From Trichodesmium sp. jk18x7bins.61 (GTDB lineage: Bacteria > Cyanobacteriota > Cyanobacteriia > Cyanobacteriales > Microcoleaceae): 6,675 bases of DNA. The translations under genes were made by a program, and so were the position numbers. The stretch lies in contig JAJEAQ010000487.1 of NCBI GenBank assembly GCA_022822685.1, forward strand, positions 1 through 6,675. The letters run 5' to 3'. This document shows positions 1-5,989 of this stretch, one piece after another. Each line of letters starts with the position of its first letter. Within the stretch, counting starts at the first letter, position 1. The notes beneath the pieces were generated by a model. It ran no database searches. It was not told the origin of the DNA and worked only from the letters and a program-made list of their open reading frames with translations.

Positions 1-1312
1 CAGCTGCTATTTCTACCTGTTGTGGTGGACCTACTAGAGTTAGACTATTAAGTCGGCCATCAGTTACTACTTGTAAACCTTTCAAAAGTGGGGTGGCATC
101 TTGAGGATCATAACGTAGAGGTTGAATAACTGTTCTTTCAATTGTTTCAGTATTTGTAATTGCCTGATCAGTACCAGGAATATTAACTGTATTAACCTGA
201 GTAATGGGTTGACTTGTTACTAGGGCACTTTCTGCTCCCAGACTCACAAGGAAACCTGCTGCAGCTTGGGCTGTAACCTGGTTTAAACGGAAAGAACGCA
301 CCACAATATTTCTCGCTTCTGCTGGTAGCTCTTGCCCTACAAATACTGTATTTCCTACCCGGTTAGCCTGCAATCCACTCAAACGCAGAACATAATTAAA
401 AACGTCTTGAACAGACTCATTTTCAATATCTAAGGAAATTTTTGTGCTTCCTTCTGCTTCTGTTTCTCCTCCAGAACTAAAGGCAACATTCAATCCAGCA
501 GCCCTAGCCAGCAAGGCCAAAACATCTCGAACTGGTGCATCTCGTAACACTAAGCGGGGTATTCTTTCTGCTGTTCCTAAATCAATAACTTCTACAGAAG
601 GATTAATATTCGATACTGCTATATCACCTACTGGTGGTGCTACTGCTTGTGGCATGAAAGGAGGTACTTCACTAGGAGATGGTTGCCCTGGTAGAGTCGG
701 AAAACCTTCTCCTGTTAGTTCCGCATCCGGTAATAATACCTCTGGATTTTGGGCAGTTGTTGTTTCTTTTGTAGGTACTTCAGTAGTTACAGGTTCTAGA
801 GGTGGTGCAGTTGTAACATTTGATTCTGTAGGTTCTGATGTAGTAGTTGGTGCATCTGAGTCTGATGGTAAGCTATCAGGAGCAGATGCTTGAGCCACTT
901 CTCCTGAACTTGGAGCAGCACTGAGAACAATTCCTTGACTACCTCCCTGGATAATTCTACCTCTGGGAGTTCCTTCCACACCTCGGATGACTACTCGTAC
1001 ACTGTTAGCATCTACCTGCACTACTTCCACATACTCTATACCTGGTGCTGGATTATCTTGACGATATTTATTCCCTTGAGGTAGGCTGAGTTGGGCATTA
1101 ATTATATCTGCGACAAAAGAGTTGTCTCTGTTAACAGAAAAAACTTCGGGGCGATCGCCATTGCTTGTCACCAAGACAATATTCATCCCCCCATCTACTT
1201 GACTTAATTGAACTTGGGTGATTTGAGTTACTGCAAAAGCAGGAGCATGAGCCACAATTACTGCAGCTACCCCAGTTAACACTCCACTACAAAATTTAAT
1301 CTGTTGTTTCAC
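1..1312 (-). CDS. pilQ: Type IV pilus secretin PilQ, N-terminal part (3' end beyond window)
   Basis: PilQ forms the outer-membrane ring through which the type IV pilus passes. Reading left from 1312, 437 codons are open to the window edge. Residues 1-27 look like a signal peptide ending A-F-A. An AMIN domain, which binds peptidoglycan in this family, covers about 28-130. A Ser/Thr/Pro-rich linker follows to about 245, then an N0/STN-like domain at about 248-335 (LVLRDAPVRDVLALLARAAG) and the start of an N1 domain from about 337. The secretin pore domain lies outside the window. The start is uncertain. GTG at 1312 gives VKQQIKF and has AGGA only two bases upstream. GTG at 1321 adds three residues and has no better ribosome site. 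An in-frame TAG at 1337-1339 excludes anything longer. pilM, pilN and pilO lie upstream on the same strand but are separated from it by about 1 kb of debris. Confidence 0.93.
   Translation of the reverse strand, partial: MKQQIKFCSGVLTGVAAVIVAHAPAFAVTQITQVQLSQVDGGMNIVLVTSNGDRPEVFSVNRDNSFVADIINAQLSLPQGNKYRQDNPAPGIEYVEVVQVDANSVRVVIRGVEGTPRGRIIQGGSQGIVLSAAPSSGEVAQASAPDSLPSDSDAPTTTSEPTESNVTTAPPLEPVTTEVPTKETTTAQNPEVLLPDAELTGEGFPTLPGQPSPSEVPPFMPQAVAPPVGDIAVSNINPSVEVIDLGTAERIPRLVLRDAPVRDVLALLARAAGLNVAFSSGGETEAEGSTKISLDIENESVQDVFNYVLRLSGLQANRVGNTVFVGQELPAEARNIVVRSFRLNQVTAQAAAGFLVSLGAESALVTSQPITQVNTVNIPGTDQAITNTETIERTVIQPLRYDPQDATPLLKGLQVVTDGRLNSLTLVGPPQQVEIAA
1151..1158. repeat. HIP1 octamer GCGATCGC
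   Basis: This is a perfect copy of the highly iterated palindrome GCGATCGC, known to be over-represented in many cyanobacterial genomes. It lies inside the AMIN-domain coding part of pilQ. One copy does not prove lineage, but it agrees with the protein evidence. Confidence 0.85.
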
Positions 1313-1376
1313 TTTCCTCACTCCACACTTGATACTCTATGATTAATATATTGGTGCTTAGTTAAACTTGAAGACA

Positions 1377-1406
1377 TTAATATGATTAAAAAATAGGTTA
1401 TATCAA
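1377..1406 (-). promoter_or_regulatory. Possible promoter for pilQ
   Basis: Read on the minus strand, TTGATA (1406-1401) is followed by 18 bases and then TATTAA (1382-1377), about 65 bases upstream of the pilQ start. The two boxes match the sigma70-type pattern moderately well in AT-rich DNA. The site lies just outside the right end of the tnpB relic, so it could let pilQ be transcribed although it is separated from pilO. This is inference from pattern only. Confidence 0.3.
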
Positions 1407-1417
1407 ACCCCTTTTTT

Positions 1418-1496
1418 TGACATTCCCCGCTCTGTTTTAGGCCTCTCGCCACATGAAACCCTCGGTGACATGAAAGGCGTAGCCTGCCCTCTGGCT
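1418..1496 (-). mobile_element. Right end of a decayed IS200/IS605-type (tnpB) element
   Basis: On the minus strand this is the non-coding tail after the tnpB relic. It ends in GCGGGGAATGTCAA (1431-1418), which resembles the GGGGA..TGTCAA terminus seen at cyanobacterial tnpB element right ends. Such tails normally encode the 3' part of the guide (omega) RNA. No clean terminal hairpin survives: CAGAGCGGGG has lost its complementary arm. The same ATGTCAA end recurs at 6461-6455. The element therefore probably ended near 1418 and is no longer mobile. Confidence 0.55.
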
Positions 1497-1648
1497 TCAA
1501 TACAGGGATTCTCGGTTGTACGAATCACTACAATCTAGCAGGAGTTCTCCCACAGGTGTGACTAGGGTAAATTTCCCACAAGTGCATTAGTTTTGCTGTG
1601 CCCCACCTTACTTAGTCCTTTTTGCCAAATATTGATGGCTGCATTCAC
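1497..1648 (-). pseudogene. tnpB: C-terminal relic of a TnpB (IS200/IS605 family) gene, frameshifted
   Basis: Two reading frames on the minus strand join into a recognisable TnpB C-terminus. From 1648 the first frame reads VNAAINIWQKGLSKVGH, the usual block after the zinc ribbon (compare DRDVNAAINI in intact relatives). Around 1583 the frame shifts, and the second frame reads TPVGELLLDCSDSYNRESLY before a TGA at 1499-1497. Intact TnpB proteins are about 400 residues, and only about 50 are readable here. The RuvC core and the Cys zinc-ribbon pairs are missing, so no nuclease can be made. Upstream of 1648 the sequence no longer aligns by eye with TnpB. The relic lies between pilO and pilQ in the same direction as both. 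Confidence 0.75.
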
Positions 1649-2072
1649 ACCGAAGTTGGGGGCATTTAATTCTTTACTAGAACAGGAAATGGAGATCATC
1701 CTCGTAGTGTAAAGTGAGTCGGTAGTGCATCAGCAAAACTCTACAAACATTTCCTTTCTCAAAACCCAAGGGACTTCCAAGTCAAAAAATCTCCCAAATT
1801 TTCCAAATTTTCATAGATGGGATGTCTCCAATTCTCCTATATTCCTGGCAGCAGGCAGAATGCCTACTCCATTAAGATGGATAATTTATTAATAAAGAAT
1901 TTAGTCATACTGAGCCGGAATTATTATGGGAATTCCGTGCAACTAGCGGGAGAATAAATTGATTTAATACCCTCAAGTGTTTAATAGGTGTCGTCTTCAA
2001 CTAGCGACGGGTTTGAATCCACCACTAATTGCTGCCTGCTTGAATCTTCCCCAACTAAATCTAAGATTATAT
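1649..2072. other. Non-coding stretch with small repeats, no gene recognised
   Basis: I see no convincing gene here. It holds a perfect 7-bp inverted repeat (CGGAATT at 1916-1922 and AATTCCG at 1931-1937, 8-base loop). It also holds a direct repeat CAACTAGCG at 1940-1948 and 1998-2006, with a related CAACTAG at 2145-2151. There is a short tandem CCAAATTTT run near 1793-1812. On the minus strand, ATTCTGCCTGCTGCC near 1850-1865 resembles a pair of cyanobacterial TTCTGCC heptamers. It may be the eroded body of the tnpB element or of a second element. Confidence 0.5.
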
Positions 2073-2199
2073 CTGACGGTCGAAGGCCCGTCAGGTGTTG
2101 AGCTTGTCTACTCGGAGCGTTTCATGTCGGCGAGGTACAGAAAGCAACTAGAGGGTCGAGCAGCCGCATAGCTTGACCTTACGGCAGGCGGAGCCGACA
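2073..2199 (+). ncRNA. GC-rich structured RNA-like patch, identity unknown
   Basis: Several complementary arms are visible. CTGACGG (2073-2079) pairs with CCGTCAG (2088-2094). AGGGTCGAGC (2152-2161) pairs with GCTTGACCTT (2171-2180), a 10-bp stem with a 9-base loop. TGTCGGC (2125-2131) pairs with GCCGACA (2193-2199), enclosing the previous hairpin. The 10-bp stem needs two G-T wobbles on the plus strand, which become A-C mismatches on the minus strand, so a plus-strand RNA is favoured. Base composition is clearly more GC-rich than the flanks. It could be a fragment of a group II intron (domain I), of an omega-RNA, or of another mobile element. I cannot tell which, and no family consensus was recognised. 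Confidence 0.35.
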
Positions 2200-2203
2200 G
2201 CTA

Positions 2204-2255
2204 GGGGTTACTGACCAAAACCTGCCATCTATAATAATAGTGGGGTTATTGACCA
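2204..2255. repeat. Direct repeat GGGGTTAYTGACCA, two copies
   Basis: The 14-base sequences at 2204-2217 and 2242-2255 differ at one base and are spaced 38 bases start to start, between pilO and the structured patch. They may be the remains of element ends or a short duplication. No function is evident. Confidence 0.5.
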
Positions 2256-2311
2256 TAATTTCCCTATCAGTGAAATTCATCAGCAGGATATCATATTATT
2301 TGACAATTCTA

Positions 2312-3118
2312 TTATTTTTTCCCTTTTTCTTTCTCTTCTTGCTCTTTTCCTTCTGGTTGCTGTTTGGCCAATGACTCTTCTTCACTTAAGGCCAATAAAG
2401 CGTGCATATCAAAGGATGTTCTTAATCTACTTTCTGGCTGACTAACAGGTACAAATCTGTTTTGTCTCCATTCAACTTCAATAATCTGGTTTCCTTGTTC
2501 AAGTTTAGTTTTTAAGTTTTTTACCACCAATAATGTTTGCATCCTCTCCAGAGCAATCATAAAAGCTCGTGTTTGAGGATAACTGCCTTCAAATTCCACT
2601 TGGAATTCTCGTCGTTTTAATTTGCCATTTACCTGTGGTCCTAAAGAGTTATCATTAACTATGTAGTTGCCATCTTTTGACTCCACTGGTTTAAAATTAG
2701 TCATTTTTGCTTGCTGCTCTTCATCAGTAATACCTGAATTAATTTGAGCGATTAATTTATTGATATCGTATAGCAGAGTTTTCATTGTTCTTTCACTAGC
2801 AAATAAGCTGGTTACATCTTGTCTTTGTTTCTCAGCTTTTTTCATTTCTGCTTCTGCTTTTGGTCGTTCTTTTATTTGTTTTTTCTGTTCCTTAATTTTG
2901 ATTTCTGCTGCTTCTATTTCTCCTCTTAATGAGGCACTTTTTTCGACTGCTGGTTTGAGTTGATTATATCCTAAGAATCCGGCTACCCCTACTCCTACCA
3001 CACCAATTGCCGCTCCAATCAATCTCGGATCTTTAAGGGAAATCCCAAATATTCTCGGGCCGCCTGCTTCTCCTTCTTGTTCTTCTAGATCCGGATTCCA
3101 TTCATTTGCTACTACCAT
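2312..3118 (-). CDS. pilO: Type IV pilus inner-membrane alignment protein PilO
   Basis: PilO (268 residues) pairs with PilN in the inner membrane and periplasm and connects cytoplasmic PilM to the PilQ secretin. The layout fits the family: a short acidic cytoplasmic tail (1-32), one membrane segment at about 33-52 (Gly/Val/Ala-rich), a charged coiled coil at about 56-105 (KIKEQKKQIKER), and a ferredoxin-like PilO domain at about 110-245. A Lys/Glu-rich tail ends in EKEKGKK. The ATG at 3118 lies inside the end of pilN. The overlap ATGGTAG joins the start of pilO to the stop of pilN, and CAGGAG 10 bases upstream serves as ribosome site, so translation is probably coupled. No obvious terminator hairpin follows the stop. 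pilQ, the usual next gene, is displaced by about 1 kb. Confidence 0.93.
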   Translation of the reverse strand: MVVANEWNPDLEEQEGEAGGPRIFGISLKDPRLIGAAIGVVGVGVAGFLGYNQLKPAVEKSASLRGEIEAAEIKIKEQKKQIKERPKAEAEMKKAEKQRQDVTSLFASERTMKTLLYDINKLIAQINSGITDEEQQAKMTNFKPVESKDGNYIVNDNSLGPQVNGKLKRREFQVEFEGSYPQTRAFMIALERMQTLLVVKNLKTKLEQGNQIIEVEWRQNRFVPVSQPESRLRTSFDMHALLALSEEESLAKQQPEGKEQEEKEKGKK

Positions 3119-3945
3119 TTTTGAAATACTCCTGTTTCTGCTAATGTTTCTATTCTATCTACTAATCCAATTGCTCCTTGACTCTTCAACTGCGGCAATA
3201 ATTCTGATGCTCCTAAATGGCTAAGATTTGTTTCTATTTTATATTCTACTATTTGGGGTAGTTTTGGTATTTCAGGTGCTAAAGTAGAGCCATTTTCTTG
3301 TAACTCTAATCTAATTGGATTAGGTTTTTTTGTAGCACTAACCAGTTTAGTTCTTTCTCCTTGGAAAAAGGGAGAATTTTGTAATAGTAATAAAAAACCA
3401 TTAACTTGACCGTAAGAATCCGCACTTCCTGAAACAGATATAGTTGCTGTTGGTTTTGGAGGTGCTGGTGTCTGTGCTGTTTTATCTTTTTTCTGATCTT
3501 TACTACTACTTTTTTTGGGAGCTGTTTTAGGAATTTTTGGTTCTTTTTGTTCTATAGCTGCTATTTTTACCCCACTAGGTATTAAAGTCCCAAACTCTCC
3601 TAACAAAGCTGACCATGGTTTAATTTGGTCAAAAACTGTGGCCAAAGCCTTTGCTTCTGCTTTAAACGTCTTGCTTTTGTCTTTAATCGCTTCTAGATCT
3701 TTAACTTGAGTATTGAGTTGACTCAATTCGGAATTGAATTTGTCTAAGTCTGCTTGTAGTTTAGTGTTTACCTGACTCAGGTATAACCACCCACCTGCAA
3801 CTAAACCATTAACTGCTACTGCTAATGCTGCACCAAGAAGAATTGGTCTGGGATCTTCTAGCGAAGGTTCACTAACTCGCTGTTTAGGAACATCTTTTAC
3901 ATATTCTGGACGATCATTAAGAAAATTTATATCTAAGCCGTACAT
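3112..3945 (-). CDS. pilN: Type IV pilus inner-membrane alignment protein PilN
   Basis: PilN (277 residues) anchors PilM to the inner membrane and dimerises with PilO. The N-terminus MYGLDINFLNDRPEY corresponds to the conserved PilM-binding tail (INLLP-type in other bacteria). A single membrane segment covers about 35-57, a coiled coil about 58-105, and a periplasmic ferredoxin-like domain starts near 108. This domain is split by a Lys/Pro/Ser-rich low-complexity insert at about 132-167, then resumes at ATISVSGSADSYGQV. The C-terminal part from about 200 runs longer than in the short proteobacterial PilN (about 200 residues). It begins 6 bases after the pilM stop, and GAGAGG inside the end of pilM supplies a ribosome site about 11 bases before the ATG. 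Its end overlaps pilO by 7 bases. Confidence 0.93.
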   Translation of the reverse strand: MYGLDINFLNDRPEYVKDVPKQRVSEPSLEDPRPILLGAALAVAVNGLVAGGWLYLSQVNTKLQADLDKFNSELSQLNTQVKDLEAIKDKSKTFKAEAKALATVFDQIKPWSALLGEFGTLIPSGVKIAAIEQKEPKIPKTAPKKSSSKDQKKDKTAQTPAPPKPTATISVSGSADSYGQVNGFLLLLQNSPFFQGERTKLVSATKKPNPIRLELQENGSTLAPEIPKLPQIVEYKIETNLSHLGASELLPQLKSQGAIGLVDRIETLAETGVFQKW

Positions 3946-3951
3946 ATTAAT

Positions 3952-5049
3952 CTAAACCTCTCTTAATCCTAAACCTAATACCACTCCTAGACCAGAACGT
4001 TGTTCTAGTGGAATGTCTTGTTCTAATTCCAAGGCCAAAGTTTCGATAGGATCGACTTTTGACGCCGGTAAACTTAAACGTTGCATGAAAAAGTCATCAA
4101 TTTGTCCTATTGCTGCACCTGAGCCTGTCAGTAATAATTGTGCTACCTCCAAATCTTCAAATTGATTGAGATAAAAATCTATTGAGCGTCGCAGTTCATC
4201 CCCTAATTCTGCTAATACTTTTAATAGAGCATTAGTTCCGGGATTAGGCTCGTTTCCAGTAACTCCCATTGTATCTAATATTGGAACAGCCATCCCTAGC
4301 AACTCAGTAGTGTCTCTAGTGGGAGGTAAATTCATCGCTTCGTTTAGGGATGACTGCATCTGAAATGTACCAATAGCTATTGTCCGGTTAAATTGAGGTA
4401 TTCCATCTACTACGATCGCCAGTTCAGTGCTGTCAAATCCTACATCTGCGATGACAGTTGCTTCTTGCGGTCCATATTGTTGGAGGATATCTTTTACTGT
4501 TCGGATTAAGGCAAAGTTACTAACTTCTAACACCTCTATCGCTAATCCTGCTTGTGTAAAAACTTCTATATAGGTATCTGTTACTTCTTTTCTAGTTGCG
4601 ACTAAAGCTACTTGCACCTTTTCTAAATCATCATTTGGATCAACTATAACTCCCAATTTTTGATAATCTACATCTGCTTCTTCTCTTGGAAATGGCAAGT
4701 ATAAACCTGCTTCTTGATTCATATAATCTTGTAATTCTTGGTCGTTTAATTCTGCAGGTACCGGAATTACACGAGTCACAGTTTCTCTACCTGGAATTGC
4801 TGTTACTACTCTTTTAGTTTTGATCTTATTATCAAGTATAATTGACTCTATTAATTCCGACATTGTTGGTGCATCAACTATTTGACCTTCTAAAAATACA
4901 TCTTCTGGTACTTCGGCTGTGGCCAGGTTGATTAACTTTAATTTATCTCCTTGTTTGCGGATTTCAGCAATATTAATCCTTTCTGCGCTTAGTTCTACTC
5001 CTATTCCAGGTGGCTTTTTTTTCAACAAATTTTTTAAGTAATTAACCAT
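3952..5049 (-). CDS. pilM: Type IV pilus assembly protein PilM (actin-like ATP-binding)
   Basis: PilM (365 residues) is the cytoplasmic, actin-like member of the alignment complex and binds the PilN N-terminal tail. Its sequence shows the FtsA/actin-type nucleotide pocket: a first phosphate loop at about 15-30 (GIGVELSAERINIAEI), a second at about 200-214 (IADVGFDSTELAIVV), and an adenosine-binding motif at about 305-314 (LLLTGSGAAI). TRVIPVPAEL at about 92-101 starts the region typical of the family. Length is normal. The ATG at 5049 is preceded by AGGGG at a spacing of four bases. It is the first gene of the pilMNO unit. Its leader contains the double-hairpin relic at 5124-5187, and no convincing promoter was found in the 70 bases nearest the start. 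Confidence 0.95.
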   Translation of the reverse strand: MVNYLKNLLKKKPPGIGVELSAERINIAEIRKQGDKLKLINLATAEVPEDVFLEGQIVDAPTMSELIESIILDNKIKTKRVVTAIPGRETVTRVIPVPAELNDQELQDYMNQEAGLYLPFPREEADVDYQKLGVIVDPNDDLEKVQVALVATRKEVTDTYIEVFTQAGLAIEVLEVSNFALIRTVKDILQQYGPQEATVIADVGFDSTELAIVVDGIPQFNRTIAIGTFQMQSSLNEAMNLPPTRDTTELLGMAVPILDTMGVTGNEPNPGTNALLKVLAELGDELRRSIDFYLNQFEDLEVAQLLLTGSGAAIGQIDDFFMQRLSLPASKVDPIETLALELEQDIPLEQRSGLGVVLGLGLREV

Positions 5050-5123
5050 ATTTCCCCTAGTTTGGATTTCAATGAAAATTTGCTTTTGTGGTTTGCGATA
5101 AGTTGATCAAGAGTCAAACGAAG

Positions 5124-5187
5124 CAACAGGGATTTATCCCGTTGTGTAGTATCGGATTAGAATCCCCGTGACTTTAGTATGGGGATT
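5124..5187 (+). mobile_element. Double-hairpin relic resembling a tnpB element right end
   Basis: Two stems stand close together. CAAC-A-GGGAT (5124-5133) pairs with ATCCCGTTG (5136-5144). AATCCCC (5161-5167) pairs perfectly with GGGGATT (5181-5187). The second looks like the GAATCCCCGTG...GGGGA hairpin that closes IS200/IS605-type elements of cyanobacteria. Inner bases TGACT and AGT suggest an original TGACT/AGTCA extension that has lost a C. The terminal GTCAA is not preserved, since the sequence continues TTAGTGAA. No tnpB coding remnant lies beside it: pilM begins only 75 bases away. It sits in the presumed pilM leader, where the same stems would also form in minus-strand mRNA. Confidence 0.45.
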
Positions 5188-5488
5188 AGTGAAAGAGTAT
5201 CAATACTGAGAGAGTCTCTAGTTCTTGCACTACTTTTTATGTTACAAATTAATCTGCGGAATGTGGGTTAAGTATAATATATGTTATACCAAATCCGGTT
5301 GAGTTAGTATCTTTAAATTAGGACATAAGACAGATTTCTCAACGTCAGCAAAAGCCTAAACTAGAGTATTAAATACAGGCGGAAACTAACAAAACGTGAA
5401 AGTAAAATCTATCAGAAAATTGCTAGCAGCCCTAAATATTTTCAATCCCACATTCGGCATGTCAATTTGTTACTTGACAGTAGTTAAA

Positions 5489-5498
5489 AGTTATCAGT
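5489..5498. repeat. Inverted copy of the heptamer repeat core (AGTTATCAGT)
   Basis: This 10-base sequence is the exact reverse complement of ACTGATAACT at 5558-5567, about 60 bases away. Together they could form a long-loop stem, or they may simply show that the heptamer repeat entered in both orientations. Confidence 0.5.
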
Positions 5499-5550
5499 AG
5501 TTCTGGTAATGACTTGAAGTTGCTCTTAACAAATAATTATCCCCTACTTA

Positions 5551-5571
5551 ACTGATGACTGATAACTGATA
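5551..5571 (+). repeat. Heptamer tandem repeat (ACTGATR x3)
   Basis: Three consecutive units, ACTGATG, ACTGATA and ACTGATA, occur without gaps. Short tandemly repeated heptamers (STRR) are a known feature of filamentous cyanobacterial intergenic DNA. The array is flanked by CCCC (5541-5544) and GTGGGGG (5572-5578), which could bring its ends together. Confidence 0.8.
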
Positions 5572-5619
5572 GTGGGGGTTACATAATCCAATGTTGAAAA
5601 AGTTATCAATTAAGTGTTA

Positions 5620-5647
5620 ACTGATGACTAATACCTGATGACTAATA
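5620..5647 (+). repeat. Heptamer tandem repeat (MCTRATR x4)
   Basis: Four units occur in a row: ACTGATG, ACTAATA, CCTGATG, ACTAATA. They alternate in a 14-base super-unit and are degenerate relatives of the array at 5551-5571, 48 bases upstream. Confidence 0.75.
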
Positions 5648-5910
5648 AAAAGTAGCATAAAATCAGCAGATAGGCTCAGTATTCATACCCTGTAAATCAC
5701 CTTAATTCGCCTTGATCAGAGTCAAATATTCCAGAAAACAGTCAGCATAAATACTAATACTTATAGTGTAGATAAACCATCATAGGGTGTTGACAGTCCC
5801 CAAGATACTTTCGACTATCGCCAACATCAAAAGCTGGAAGACATAAAAAGTGAAGTCTAGCATCACAATAGCAAGATCACTTCCAACTTTCTAAATATTT
5901 CTAGATAAGA

Positions 5911-5939
5911 TTGATGGATTGATAATATCTGTTTATTAC
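5911..5939 (+). promoter_or_regulatory. Possible former promoter of the transporter pseudogene
   Basis: TTGATG (5911-5916), a 17-base spacer and TATTAC (5934-5939) form a weak sigma70-like pair about 50 bases upstream of the likely GTG start at 5990. In DNA this AT-rich such matches arise by chance, so support is slight. Confidence 0.2.
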
Positions 5940-5989
5940 AATAAAACATCTGAAATGTTTTGGTTATAGTTATTCAAGTGTTAAATATA

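Larger units (their letters stand above)
5196..5959. other. Long intergenic region, AT-rich, no gene recognised
   Basis: No open frame here encodes a recognisable protein. Contents, left to right: TTATACCAAATCCGGTTGAG at 5283-5302, which resembles a motif I recall as frequent in cyanobacterial intergenic DNA, with a weaker cousin (TTATATCAAACCCC) at 1398-1411; the heptamer clusters listed separately; TTGACAGTCCCCAA at 5790-5803, which on the minus strand reads TTGGGGACTGTCAA like another tnpB right-end terminus; and an AT-rich promoter-like stretch before the broken transporter gene. A perfect inverted repeat (AAAACAT at 5943-5949, ATGTTTT at 5955-5961) closes the region. Confidence 0.55.

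Noticed and set aside
444..893. 149-codon open frame on the plus strand
   Set aside because: It is antisense to the low-complexity linker and N0 region of pilQ. Its Ser/Gly/Val-rich composition mirrors the Pro/Thr-rich linker and it shows no recognisable domain.
1318..1500. 60-codon minus-strand open frame just upstream of pilQ
   Set aside because: It runs through the non-coding tnpB tail and the spacer up to pilQ. Its residues have no family pattern and the underlying DNA is better explained as a transposon right end.
2003..2025. T-arm-like GGGTTTGAATCC, possible tRNA
   Set aside because: The flanking bases do not pair as a 5-bp T stem, and no anticodon or D arm could be placed upstream.
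1977..2171. 64-codon plus-strand open frame
   Set aside because: It covers the stem-forming GC-rich patch. The pairing pattern explains the sequence better than a protein, and no ribosome site precedes it.
5050..5240. Promoter for pilMNO
   Set aside because: Candidate boxes such as TTGATA with TACTAA match at only about three of six positions in the -10, so none was worth listing.
5551..5647. Repeats as a possible CRISPR array
   Set aside because: The units are contiguous 7-mers with no spacers of 30-40 bases and no cas gene nearby.
5780..5863. 27-residue hydrophobic minus-strand frame (MLDFTFYVFQLLMLAIVESI...)
   Set aside because: It could pass for a small photosystem or cytochrome subunit, but it matches none that I know and lacks a ribosome site at usable spacing.
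5943..5961. Perfect AAAACAT/ATGTTTT inverted repeat as a terminator
   Set aside because: The stem has one G-C pair and no clean T-run follows. An operator is possible, but nothing supports it.
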